Below are positions 26,358 through 34,957 of a stretch of 64,000 bases of DNA, in pieces. The position numbers and the translations under genes are program-made. Position 1 is the stretch's first letter; the number at the start of each line of letters is the position of its first letter. Location of the stretch: the NCBI GenBank assembly GCA_024958655.1, contig JANWUR010000015.1, positions 1 through 64,000 on the forward strand. The letters are read 5' to 3'. The DNA is from Cyanobium sp. FGCU6. GTDB lineage: Bacteria; Cyanobacteriota; Cyanobacteriia; PCC-6307; Cyanobiaceae. The notes beneath the pieces were generated by a model, which searched no databases, had not been told where the DNA came from, and worked only from the letters and a program-made list of their open reading frames with translations.

Positions 26358-29147
26358 TTGACCTCCACCCCCGCCGCCACGAAGGCTCCGCTGACGCCCT
26401 GGCACGCGCTGGATCCCCAGGAGTGCCGCCGGCGGCTGGAGAGCGGCAGCGAGGGCCTCACCACCGCCCAGGCGGCGGAGCGACTGGCGCGCGAGGGGCC
26501 CAACCGGCTGGAGCTCGACCCCGGACGCAGCAACCTGCGCATCCTCTGGGATCAGCTCAGCAATGTGATGCTGATCATGCTGCTGGCGGTGGCGGCGGTG
26601 TCGGCGGCGATCGCCCACATCAACCAGCGCTTCCCCAAAGACGCGATCGCGATCGTGCTGATCGTGGGCCTGAACGCTCTGCTGGGCTACCTGCAGGAGA
26701 GCCAGGCCCAGAAGGCCCTGCAGGCGCTGCGGGAGATGGCGGTGCCCCTGGTGCAGGTGCGCCGTGATGCCGAGTGGCAGCGCCTCGACAGCGAGCAGCT
26801 CGTGCCCGGCGACCTGATCCGGCTGGAGGCGGGCGACCGGGTGCCGGCCGATGCGCGGCTGCTGGAGGTGGCCGAGCTGGGCGTGCGCGAAGCGGCTCTC
26901 ACCGGTGAGGCCGAGGCGGTGGCCAAGCGCGCCGACCTCATCCTTGAGGAGTCCACCCCGGTGCTCGAGCGCCAGAATTGCCTCTTCCAGGGCACCGAGG
27001 TGGCCCGGGGCCGAGGCACCGCCGTGGTGACCGCCACCGGCATGGGCACCGAACTGGGCCAGATCGCCGGTCTGATCAGCACCGCCGGCGGTGAGGCCAC
27101 GCCCCTGCAGGAACGGCTCGATGGCCTGGCCAACGTGCTCGTGGGCTCCGCCCTCGCGCTGGTGGCCGTCGTGGTGCTGGGCGGCTGGGCGATGGGTCAG
27201 AGCCTGCTCGATCTGCTCGAGGTGGCCCTTTCGATGGCGGTGGCGATCGTTCCCGAGGGGTTGCCGGCGGTGATCACCGTCACGCTCGCGATCGGCACCC
27301 AGCGAATGGTGAAGCGCGCGGCGCTGATCCGCCGGCTGCCGGCGGTGGAAGCGCTCGGATCGGTCACCGTGATCTGCACCGACAAGACCGGCACCCTCAC
27401 CCAGAACCGCCAGGTGGTGCAGGAGCTGCGCTGCGGCACCGAAGCGGTGGCCGTGGGCGGCCACGGCTACGACCCCACCGGCAGCTTCACCGCCTCGCCG
27501 CTGGCCCCACCGCCCGGCGCCCGGGCCGGCAGTGTGGCGGGGGCCCGCCAGCTGCTGCTGCAGGCCGGGGTGCTCTGCAGCGACGCCGAGCTGCGCCGCG
27601 ATGACCAGGGCCTCTGGGAGGTTCTCGGCGATCCCACCGAGGGCGCCCTGGTGGTGGTGGGGGCGAAGGCCGGCATCGATGGCTTCGCCCTGCGGGAGCA
27701 CTACCTGCGTGAAGCCGAGATCCCCTTCAGTTCCGAGCGCCAGCTGATGGCGGTGTGGGTGCGCGATACCGATGGCAGCCTCCAGGCCCCGCTGGGCACC
27801 GTGGCGGAGGGGTCCCGCACGCTGATGATCAGCAAGGGCGCCCCGGAGGTGATTCTCACCACCTGCGACCGCTGGCTCGATGGTGCCGGTGTGGTGGGGT
27901 TGGGGGAGGCCGAGCGCCAGTGGTGGCTCGCCCAGGCGCGCGAGCTGGCGGCGGCCGGGCTGCGCGTTCTGGCCTTCGCCTGCGCTCCCCATCACCCCAG
28001 CCCCGAGCACGAGCTGGAGCACCAGCTGCTGCTCGGCCTGATGGCCCAGCTCGATCCGGCGCGGCCGGAGGTGCCGCTGGCGGTGGCCCGCTGCCGCGAG
28101 GCCGGCATCCGGCCGGTGATGATCACCGGCGACCATCCGCTCACGGCCCGGGCGATCGGCGCCGGCATCGGCCTGGTGGCCACCGATGGCGAAGTGGTGC
28201 TCGGCCGTGAACTCGAGCAGCTCGACGACGAGGGGCTCAAGGAGGTGGTGGGCCATTGCAGCATCTACGCCCGGGTGCCACCTGAGCAGAAGCTGCGGAT
28301 CGTCAAGGCGCTGCAGGCCCGCAGGGAGGTGGTGGCCATGACCGGCGATGGCGTCAACGATGCTCCCGCCCTCAAGCAGGCCCATATCGGCGTGGCGATG
28401 GGCATCACCGGCACCGAGGTGAGCAAGGAGGCTTCCTCGATGGTTCTCCTCGACGACAACTTCGCCACGATCGTGAACGCGGTGGAGGAGGGGCGACTGG
28501 TGTACGCCAACATCCGGCGCTTCGTGAAGTACATCCTCGGCAGCAATGTCGGCGAACTGATCACCATCGCCGCCGCCCCCCTGGTGGGGCTGGTGGGGGT
28601 GCCGATGACCCCGCTGCAGATCCTGTGGATGAACCTGGTCACCGATGGCGTGCCGGCTCTGGCCCTGGCCCTCGAGCCCGGCGAGGCCGGCCTGATGCAG
28701 CGCCGGCCGGCCCAGCCCGGCGAATCGATCTTTGCCCGCGGCGTGGGGTCTTACATCCTGCGCATCGGCGTGGTGTTCGCGATCTTCGTGATCAGCCTGA
28801 TGGTGTGGGCCTACCGCACCTACGGCCCCGAAGGCCCCTGGCGCACCATCGTGTTCACCACCCTCTGCCTTGCCCAGATGGGCCATGCCCTTTCGGCCCG
28901 CAGCGAACTGCCCCTGATCCGCGTGCCCCCCTTCTCCAACCCCTGGCTGCTGGGGGCCGTGCTGGTCACCGCCGCCCTGCAGCTCGTGCTGCTCTACGTG
29001 CCGCCCCTGGCCTCCTTCTTCGGCACCGTGCCGCTCTCCGGCCGTGACCTGGCCATCTGCGTGGGGGTGAGTGTGCTGTTCTTCCTCTACCTGGAGATCG
29101 AGAAGCTCTGGCGGCTCAGGCGCCGGCGGTCCTCCGCCGACGCCTGA
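26358..29147 (+). CDS. P-type cation-transporting ATPase (PII/Ca2+-type)
   Basis: 929 residues. Order of parts: N-terminal cation-ATPase domain ([13 protein letters not shown]), TM1-2, actuator domain with TGEA at about 182-185, TM4 with VPEGLP at 298-303, phosphorylation loop with D342 in DKTGTLTQN, nucleotide domain, hinge [18 protein letters not shown], and a C-terminal cation-ATPase domain with the remaining TM helices. This fits SERCA/PMR1-like pumps that export Ca2+ or Mn2+ or exchange Na+/K+. The start is a TTG at 26358, about 80 bases from the divergent APC gene; no ATG lies close by. It works next to a CaCA antiporter and a DUF475 protein in the same window. Confidence 0.9.
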   Translation: MTSTPAATKAPLTPWHALDPQECRRRLESGSEGLTTAQAAERLAREGPNRLELDPGRSNLRILWDQLSNVMLIMLLAVAAVSAAIAHINQRFPKDAIAIVLIVGLNALLGYLQESQAQKALQALREMAVPLVQVRRDAEWQRLDSEQLVPGDLIRLEAGDRVPADARLLEVAELGVREAALTGEAEAVAKRADLILEESTPVLERQNCLFQGTEVARGRGTAVVTATGMGTELGQIAGLISTAGGEATPLQERLDGLANVLVGSALALVAVVVLGGWAMGQSLLDLLEVALSMAVAIVPEGLPAVITVTLAIGTQRMVKRAALIRRLPAVEALGSVTVICTDKTGTLTQNRQVVQELRCGTEAVAVGGHGYDPTGSFTASPLAPPPGARAGSVAGARQLLLQAGVLCSDAELRRDDQGLWEVLGDPTEGALVVVGAKAGIDGFALREHYLREAEIPFSSERQLMAVWVRDTDGSLQAPLGTVAEGSRTLMISKGAPEVILTTCDRWLDGAGVVGLGEAERQWWLAQARELAAAGLRVLAFACAPHHPSPEHELEHQLLLGLMAQLDPARPEVPLAVARCREAGIRPVMITGDHPLTARAIGAGIGLVATDGEVVLGRELEQLDDEGLKEVVGHCSIYARVPPEQKLRIVKALQARREVVAMTGDGVNDAPALKQAHIGVAMGITGTEVSKEASSMVLLDDNFATIVNAVEEGRLVYANIRRFVKYILGSNVGELITIAAAPLVGLVGVPMTPLQILWMNLVTDGVPALALALEPGEAGLMQRRPAQPGESIFARGVGSYILRIGVVFAIFVISLMVWAYRTYGPEGPWRTIVFTTLCLAQMGHALSARSELPLIRVPPFSNPWLLGAVLVTAALQLVLLYVPPLASFFGTVPLSGRDLAICVGVSVLFFLYLEIEKLWRLRRRRSSADA

Positions 29148-29170
29148 GCCAGGGCCCGCAGCCTCAAGCT

Positions 29171-29830
29171 TTGGACCTCTCTGTTCTGGCCGACGATTTC
29201 ACCGCCGCCCTCGAGTCGGCCGTGCGCAGCGACCCTCGCAGGGCCTACCTGCTGATCGCCGGGGTGATGCTGCTAGAGAACCTGTTTCCGCCGATCCCCT
29301 CGGAGATGGTGATGCCGCTGTGTGGCGTGCTGATCCACCAGGGCCATCTGGCGTTCGTGCCGGTGATCCTGGCCGGGCTGCTGGGCACCCTTGCCGGCGC
29401 CTGGTTCTGGTATGGCGTGGGCCGGCTGGTGGACGAGCGCCGCCTGGAGCGGCTGCTTGAGCGTCATGGCGGCTGGATGGGCCTGCGCGCCGAGGATCTG
29501 GCCGCCAGCCGCCGCTGGTTCTGCCGCCATGGCGGAGCGGTGGTGTTCTGGGGCCGGCTGATTCCCGGCATCCGCCCGTTCGTCTCCTTGCCGGCGGGCA
29601 TCGAGCTGATGCCCCAGCCGGCCTTCCTGCTCTGGAGCGGCGCCGGCAGCCTCGTGTGGCTGAGCGCCCTCACCCTCGCCGGCCAGGGCCTTGGAGCCGG
29701 TTGGCGCCATGTGGTGGAGGGCAGTCAGCCCCTGGCCCGCTTCGGGCAGGTTCTGGTGGCAGCAGCACTGCTGGCGGCGGGGATCTGGCTCTGGCGCCAG
29801 GCCCGGCGGCGGCGCAGCGGGCGCCGCTGA
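29171..29830 (+). CDS. DedA family membrane protein
   Basis: 219 residues from a TTG at 29171 (an alternative start inside is possible). It has the family pattern ENLFPPIPSEMVMPLCG, then LLGTLAGAWFWYGVGRLVDERRLE and the arginine-rich GRLIPGIRPFVSLPAGIELM. Four to five membrane segments. It begins 23 bases after the P-type ATPase stop and so is probably cotranscribed. It is only moderately similar in sequence to the DedA protein at 20381, so the two are not a recent duplication. Confidence 0.85.
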   Translation: MDLSVLADDFTAALESAVRSDPRRAYLLIAGVMLLENLFPPIPSEMVMPLCGVLIHQGHLAFVPVILAGLLGTLAGAWFWYGVGRLVDERRLERLLERHGGWMGLRAEDLAASRRWFCRHGGAVVFWGRLIPGIRPFVSLPAGIELMPQPAFLLWSGAGSLVWLSALTLAGQGLGAGWRHVVEGSQPLARFGQVLVAAALLAAGIWLWRQARRRRSGRR

Positions 29831-29834
29831 GCCT

Positions 29835-30113
29835 TCATTCGCCCCTGGAGCCCTGGTCCTCGCCCATGGCCGGGCTGGCCTCCTGCGCGTCGGGCCCGGC
29901 ATCGATCAGGTCATTCATCGATCCCAGCAGGAACAGCAGCGCTCCACCCAGAGCCATGAACCCGAGGAACAGCGCCGCCTGCCAACGCCGCCGCCGCTCC
30001 TCCGCCAGGAGGGCGGTGTCCATGGGGCGGCCGCAGTCGGAGCACACGAGTTTCACCTTGCTGCCGCTCCCCACCTTGGTCACCATCCGGCAGCCGCATT
30101 TCGGACAGGCCAA
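29835..30113 (-). CDS. Small zinc-ribbon membrane protein
   Basis: 92 residues. An N-terminal zinc ribbon uses CPKCGC at 3-8 and CSDCG at 24-28, followed by a basic helix (LAEERRRRWQ) and one hydrophobic segment at about 46-65 (ALFLGFMALGGALLFLLG), with an acidic C-terminal tail. No known function; such ribbon-plus-TM proteins are common orphan genes. It converges with the DedA gene with only a few bases between stops and is divergent from ndhF. Confidence 0.65.
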   Translation of the reverse strand: MACPKCGCRMVTKVGSGSKVKLVCSDCGRPMDTALLAEERRRRWQAALFLGFMALGGALLFLLGSMNDLIDAGPDAQEASPAMGEDQGSRGE

Positions 30114-30285
30114 GGGCGGTGACGGCTGAGGAGTTCATGCATCTTCGCAGTCTTGCCGGGATCGATAAGCAGTGCTTGGAAGGCCTATTGGGAGTTCCTG
30201 CCCTGCGCTGCCCCCATTGCCCTGGTCCTGCCCTTAGTGTTCCGAGCTTACGGCACGTCGCCCGGCGCGTCTCTTCCCTGCCTTC

Positions 30286-32166
30286 ATGACCCTCCTCCCC
30301 GCCCAGACGGCCTGGCTGGTCCCGCTTTATCCCCTGCTGGCGTCGCTGCTTTCGATGCTGTGGTCGCCGGGGCTGATCTCCCGCACCGGGCCACGCCCCT
30401 GCGGCTACCTCAACCTCAGCCTCGCGAGCGTGGCCTTCCTGCACAGTGCGGCGGCCCTGATCGCTCTTCACTCCAATTCCGCCGCCGGATCGGCGGCCAT
30501 CTACCGACCGCTCACTTTCGGCTGGACCTGGCTCGAAACCGCCGGCCTCCGGGTGGGCTTCGACGGCCTGATCACCGAACCGGCCCTGATTGCGATGACC
30601 GTGATCACCGGCTTGCACGTTCTGGTGCAGATCTTCGCCATCGGCTATCTGGAGATGGATTGGGGCTGGCCCCGCTTCTTCGGCTCCCTGAGCTTCTTCG
30701 AAGCCGGCCTCTGTGCCCTGGTGCTCACGGATTCGCTGTTCTTCAGCTACGTGATCCTGGAGTTGCTCACGGTTGGCACCTACCTGATCGTCGGCACCTG
30801 GTACAACCAGCCCCTGGTGGTGAAGGGCGCGAGGGATGCCTTCCTCACCAAGCGGATCGGCGACCTCATCCTGCTGGCTGGCGTGATCGCCCTGCTGCCG
30901 ATCACCGGCACCTGGAACTTCCACGGTCTGCAGGCCTGGGCTGCCGACCAGGCCAACAATCAGTTTCCGCTGCCGGCAGGCTTCAGCCTGATCGTTCTTG
31001 CCCTGATTGCCGGTCCCATGGGTAAATGCGCCCAGATTCCCCTTCACCTCTGGCTGGATGAGGCCATGGAGGGCCCCCTCCCTTCCACCGTCCTGCGCAA
31101 CTCTGTGGTGGTGGTCGGAGGGGCCTGGGTGCTGCTGCGCCTGCTGCCGCTGATCGAGCTGGTCCCCCTGGTGCAGACGGTGCTCGTGATCGTGGGCGGC
31201 ACCTCCGCCGTCGTCGGCGCCGTCATCGCCCTCGCCCAGATCGACATCAAGCGTGCTCTCTCCTTCCTCGTGACCAGCTGGATGGGCCTGCTGTTCGTGG
31301 CGGTGGGCCTCGGAGGCATCAGCGTGGCCGATCACCTGATGCTGGTGTATCCCCTGCCCATGGCGTTGATGCTGATGGTGATCGGGGCCATCGTGATCAC
31401 CAACGTCACCCAGGACCTCACCCAGCTCGGTGGCCTCTGGAGCAAGCGACCGCTGATGGGCCTGGCTTTTCTCACCGGCGCCGCCGGTCTGATGGCCCTG
31501 CCGCCGTTCGGTGGCTTCGCCGCCCTCCGCGAGCTCCTGGCCCTGACGGCCGCCAGCTCTCACCCCTTCCTGCTGGGCAGTCTGGTGCTGTTCACCAATG
31601 CCCTGATCAGTGCCGGCCTGATCCGCGTGTTCGGCCTGATCTTCTGCGGTCCCCCCTCGGTGTTCACCACCCGCTCTCCGGAGGTGCTGTGGTTGATGGC
31701 CCTGCCCACCCTCGTGCTGATGGGCCTGGCGCTGCACCTCCCCCAGCTGCTGGTGATCAACGGGGTCTTCGCCCTCTCCCCCCTGCCGGGGTGGGGACCA
31801 CTGGCGATTCCCCTGCTGATCTCCACCTTCGTGGGTGGTGGCCTGTCCGCCGTGTTCTATCTGAGGCCCCATCCCCTGGCCCACCTGCCGGCAGCGCTCG
31901 GCGGCCTCCAGGACTGGCTCGCCCACGACATGCAGACGGAGCGCTTTTACCACCGTACGATCGTGGCGCTTGTGCTGGCGTTGGCCGGCCTCAGCCGTTG
32001 GTCTGAACAGCGGCTCATTGATGGCTTCAGTGGTGGCACAGGGGTTGCTGCGATGGCCGGTGCCCGCAGGCTCAGCCTCACCACTTCAGGGCGATCCCAG
32101 GCCTATGCCCTCACCCTGGTGCTGGCGATCCTGCTGATGACGGCCTGGTTGCTCTCGGGCCGTTGA
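30286..32166 (+). CDS. ndhF3: NDH-1 subunit F of a CO2-uptake complex (NdhF3/F4 type)
   Basis: 626 residues with about 16 hydrophobic segments. Family sequences are visible: YVILELLTVGTYLIVGTW, then KGARDAFLTKRIGDLILLAGV, the quinone/proton-channel loop GPMGKCAQIPLHLWLDEAMEGP and ALAQIDIKRALSFLVTSW. The divergent C-terminus, shorter than in respiratory NdhF1, fits the CO2-uptake forms. Together with ndhD, the cup gene and the fasciclin gene downstream it forms the NDH-1MS-type complex that hydrates CO2 in the thylakoid-facing cytosol while pumping protons. The F3 versus F4 label is by synteny with ndhF3-ndhD3-cupA-cupS and is not certain. ATG 30286. Confidence 0.85.
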   Translation: MTLLPAQTAWLVPLYPLLASLLSMLWSPGLISRTGPRPCGYLNLSLASVAFLHSAAALIALHSNSAAGSAAIYRPLTFGWTWLETAGLRVGFDGLITEPALIAMTVITGLHVLVQIFAIGYLEMDWGWPRFFGSLSFFEAGLCALVLTDSLFFSYVILELLTVGTYLIVGTWYNQPLVVKGARDAFLTKRIGDLILLAGVIALLPITGTWNFHGLQAWAADQANNQFPLPAGFSLIVLALIAGPMGKCAQIPLHLWLDEAMEGPLPSTVLRNSVVVVGGAWVLLRLLPLIELVPLVQTVLVIVGGTSAVVGAVIALAQIDIKRALSFLVTSWMGLLFVAVGLGGISVADHLMLVYPLPMALMLMVIGAIVITNVTQDLTQLGGLWSKRPLMGLAFLTGAAGLMALPPFGGFAALRELLALTAASSHPFLLGSLVLFTNALISAGLIRVFGLIFCGPPSVFTTRSPEVLWLMALPTLVLMGLALHLPQLLVINGVFALSPLPGWGPLAIPLLISTFVGGGLSAVFYLRPHPLAHLPAALGGLQDWLAHDMQTERFYHRTIVALVLALAGLSRWSEQRLIDGFSGGTGVAAMAGARRLSLTTSGRSQAYALTLVLAILLMTAWLLSGR

Positions 32167-32224
32167 AGCGAGACGCTCGCTCTGCAGGCCCCTGGATCGC
32201 TCTGGCCTGCGTCGATGGCCACCA

Positions 32225-32258
32225 CCCCTCGGCGCTAGCCTTGCCGGCGCCGAAGGGG
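32225..32258 (+). terminator. Stem-loop between ndhF and the haem/LOV gene
   Basis: Arms at 32225-32235 and 32247-32258 pair over 11 bases with one bulge (CCCCTCGGCGC against GCGCCGAAGGGG) around an 11-base loop. No T-run follows, so it may be a Rho-type or processing signal and not a strong intrinsic terminator. It would separate ndhF from the sensor cassette. Confidence 0.45.
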
Positions 32259-32271
32259 CGAGTGATCTTCC

Positions 32272-33729
32272 TTGGCTGACCGTCCGCCAAGCCCTGTTTC
32301 ATCCCTGAGACGCGTCGCTGCCGGGCTGCGAGCGCTGCTAACGGCGTTATGGCGTCCGGATACGGTGCTCTGGCTTCTGCTGGCGTCCCTGCTGCTCCTC
32401 CCCCTGGTGATGGTGAACGCCATCTCGGGGGCCACGGTGGCCCAGATGAAGATGCAGGCGGCAGAGATCGCCAGCCTGGCCACCGATATCCGCTCCTACT
32501 ACGCCGACAACGTGATTGCACGCCTGCAGGCCGCTGATGGCAAGGCTGTGTACAGCGAAAACTATCGCCAGGTCCATGGCGGGATTCCGATTCCTGCCAC
32601 CCTTTCCATCGAACTTGGAGCCCTGTTCGACAATGCCCATCGCGATGGCCGTATCTCCTATGAGTTCCTCTCCGACTACCCCTTCGCCAAACGGGTAGCG
32701 AAGCCGCTCGATGATTTCGAAACCGAAGCGATCCGAGCCTTCCGCACCAACCCTTCTCGTACCACCTTCACCCAGCTCACGGGCAACGGTCTGGGGCGCT
32801 CCGCCTACCGACTGGCCACTCCGGTGATCATGCGCCGGGCCTGTGTGACCTGCCACAACGCCCATCCCGATTCTCCCAAGCGCGATTGGAAGGTGGGTGA
32901 TATCCGTGGCATTCAGGAGGTCACGGTGAGGGGTCTGCAGGTGAACAGCTTTGGCAGACTTGGCAACATGTTTGGTTATATCAGTGTTCTGGGCATCCTC
33001 TCGGTCGCGGCTGCAGGTGTGTTCCAGCGTCAGAGCCGCAAGCTTGAGCGGATCAACGAGAAACTCAGCATCGTTCACACGCGCGAATCCGATCTGGCGG
33101 CGCGCATGAGCGATCAGGTGGAGGAGCTGGCTCTGTTTGGCACAGCGGTCGACAACTCCATCGTTGGTATTGCCATCGCCGATATGCGCAAGCCCGACAG
33201 TCCGCTGGTGTATGTCAATAATGCCTTCACCCAGATCACTGGCTATTCCAGAGACCTGGCTGTTGGCTTCAATTGTCGTTTCCTGCAGGGACCCGATACG
33301 GACCCCAACGAGATTCAAAAGATTCGCAAGGCTTTAGATCAAGGCCAGGCTTATACCGGCGAGTTATTGAATTACCGCCACGATGGCAGCCGCTTCTGGA
33401 ATCGCCTCACACTCTCGCCCGTGGGTGGTAGCGCAGGCAAGCCCGACTTCTTTGTGGCCAACCAGGTGGATGTCACCCAGCTCAGGCAGGAGCGGGGGGT
33501 TCCAGTGGAGGCTCTCACAGCCCTTGCCGGCAATCTGGAGGCCGCTCGTTCAGCGCTTGCCGATGCCAGACGCTTTGCGGAAGCCCTCGATCAGCTTCTA
33601 CGCAGGACGGATCACTGGACCGTCGAGCCTGAGGCCTATCTGCGTTCCGAGGAACAGGCGCACCAGCACCTCGACGACCGGCTGGCGCAGATCTCCGGAG
33701 TGCTCGATCGCTACAACCAGGGACCCTGA
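32272..33729 (+). CDS. Membrane sensor with a Tll0287-like c-type haem domain and a LOV photosensor domain
   Basis: 485 residues from a TTG at 32272. TM1 at about 31-50, then an extracytoplasmic Tll0287-like (DUF3365) domain to about 230 with a c-type haem motif CVTCH at 191-195, TM2 at 231-251, and a coiled linker. A PAS domain spanning 285-405 carries the LOV signature GFNCRFLQG (332-340), in which C335 would form the photo-adduct with flavin. It also has the typical strands (LLNYRHDGSRFWNRLTLSPV, FFVANQVDVT). The last 80 residues are helical with no output domain. I infer a redox or gas plus blue-light sensor. The diguanylate-cyclase gene follows after two bases, so it is probably the output partner. 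Confidence 0.8.
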   Translation: MADRPPSPVSSLRRVAAGLRALLTALWRPDTVLWLLLASLLLLPLVMVNAISGATVAQMKMQAAEIASLATDIRSYYADNVIARLQAADGKAVYSENYRQVHGGIPIPATLSIELGALFDNAHRDGRISYEFLSDYPFAKRVAKPLDDFETEAIRAFRTNPSRTTFTQLTGNGLGRSAYRLATPVIMRRACVTCHNAHPDSPKRDWKVGDIRGIQEVTVRGLQVNSFGRLGNMFGYISVLGILSVAAAGVFQRQSRKLERINEKLSIVHTRESDLAARMSDQVEELALFGTAVDNSIVGIAIADMRKPDSPLVYVNNAFTQITGYSRDLAVGFNCRFLQGPDTDPNEIQKIRKALDQGQAYTGELLNYRHDGSRFWNRLTLSPVGGSAGKPDFFVANQVDVTQLRQERGVPVEALTALAGNLEAARSALADARRFAEALDQLLRRTDHWTVEPEAYLRSEEQAHQHLDDRLAQISGVLDRYNQGP

Positions 33730-33731
33730 TC

Positions 33732-34952
33732 GTGCCACCCGCATCCCTTCGTCAATCGTTCCGTCACGTGCGCCAGTTGCTGCTCTCGTACTGGCTGGGC
33801 TGCAGCCTGTTGATTCTCTTGATGGTGACGCTCTACGACCTCTGGGAGCACCGCAATCAGATCGTGCGGGAGGGTGAGCATGCCGCCCATGTGGTGGAGT
33901 CCAGTCTGCGCATCCCGATGACGCACCGGCAGCGCCAGAATCTGCTCGAGGCCTATGGTCTGACGAATCAGACTCAGCGCTTCGATGATCGGATCAATCT
34001 GCTGCTTGTGATCGATCGCACCGGCAGGATTGCCTACTCATCCCGTCCTACATGGCAATCGCTGCTCATCAGTGATCCACTGTTTGATCAAATGGCAGTC
34101 GACGACCCTGATTTCACAGCTGTCGTTCGCTGCTTCCGCAGCACCGCCAGCGATTGTATGGAGTTGCGCAGCGAGGACTTGCATCTGCATCTGCGCGGCA
34201 ACTCAGTGGTGCGCCCGATCTGGATGCCGTCAACGGATCTTGGCCTGCCGAGGCAGCCGTTTCTGGTGCTGGTGAATTTCGATTCCGGCATGTTGATCAA
34301 CGACGTTCTTCAGGATCTCCCCAGGCTGGTTTTTTTCTCGGCCCTGGTTGCCATGCTGCTCGCTGCGGCACTTTGGCTGGTCATCTCCAGCAGGATGTTG
34401 CCCCAGTTGCTCAAGGCAAGCCAGACCGACGACCTTACCCAGCTGATGAACCGCACCAGTTTCATGGATCTGGCGATGGAACAGCTTGCCGAAGCCGAGG
34501 AACGCCAGGCCGAGCTTGTGTTTGCCATTCTTGACATCGATCATTTCAAGCGAATCAACGACACCTACGGCCATGGCTGCGGCGATGCCGCCCTGGCCTC
34601 TGCGGGTTCGTTGCTGCGCACCGTCACCAGACCTGAGGATCTGGTCTGTCGGTTTGGCGGGGAGGAATTCGCACTGCTGATCGCTACCTCTCAACAGGAG
34701 GCCAACAAGGCGCTGGAGCGGCTGCGCCTGCAGCTGGAGATGAATACCCTGCGCTACAACACTCACCGCATAGCCCTCACGGTGAGCATTGGCGCCGCCG
34801 CTACCGCGCGATGCGGCTATAATCTTGATTATCTCTACAATGCTGCCGACAAAGCTCTTTATGCTGCTAAGGGCGCTGGCCGAAATCGGGTTCAATGGAA
34901 CATGGGAGAGTTGATCAGCCGCCTGTCCCCCTCCTCGGCAACAGGCCACTGA
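33732..34952 (+). CDS. Membrane diguanylate cyclase (GGEEF) with an extracytoplasmic sensor segment
   Basis: 406 residues from a GTG at 33732, two bases after the haem/LOV gene stop. TM1 about 16-37, an extracytoplasmic region of about 150 residues (38-195) with no named family, TM2 about 197-219, then a complete GGDEF domain. The active site is GGEEF at 309-313, preceded by RxxD (R300-D303), the product-inhibition I-site. Substrate-binding sequences LDIDHFKRINDTYGH are intact. It should make c-di-GMP. It sits between the haem/LOV sensor and a GAF-EAL protein in what looks like one transcript. Confidence 0.88.
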   Translation: MPPASLRQSFRHVRQLLLSYWLGCSLLILLMVTLYDLWEHRNQIVREGEHAAHVVESSLRIPMTHRQRQNLLEAYGLTNQTQRFDDRINLLLVIDRTGRIAYSSRPTWQSLLISDPLFDQMAVDDPDFTAVVRCFRSTASDCMELRSEDLHLHLRGNSVVRPIWMPSTDLGLPRQPFLVLVNFDSGMLINDVLQDLPRLVFFSALVAMLLAAALWLVISSRMLPQLLKASQTDDLTQLMNRTSFMDLAMEQLAEAEERQAELVFAILDIDHFKRINDTYGHGCGDAALASAGSLLRTVTRPEDLVCRFGGEEFALLIATSQQEANKALERLRLQLEMNTLRYNTHRIALTVSIGAAATARCGYNLDYLYNAADKALYAAKGAGRNRVQWNMGELISRLSPSSATGH

Positions 34953-34957
34953 AGGCA

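Noticed and set aside
24767-26767. Long plus-strand frame antisense to the APC permease
   Set aside because: Shadow frame with HQ-rich composition and no motifs; the minus strand gene is unambiguous.
26307-28886. Long minus-strand frame antisense to the P-type ATPase
   Set aside because: Shadow of the ATPase coding strand; no family features.
30114-30285. Possible NdhR/CcmR operator upstream of ndhF
   Set aside because: No clear palindromic site with the expected spacing could be identified by eye.
29911-31953. Long minus-strand frame antisense to ndhF
   Set aside because: Shadow of ndhF; composition unlike a protein and no motifs.
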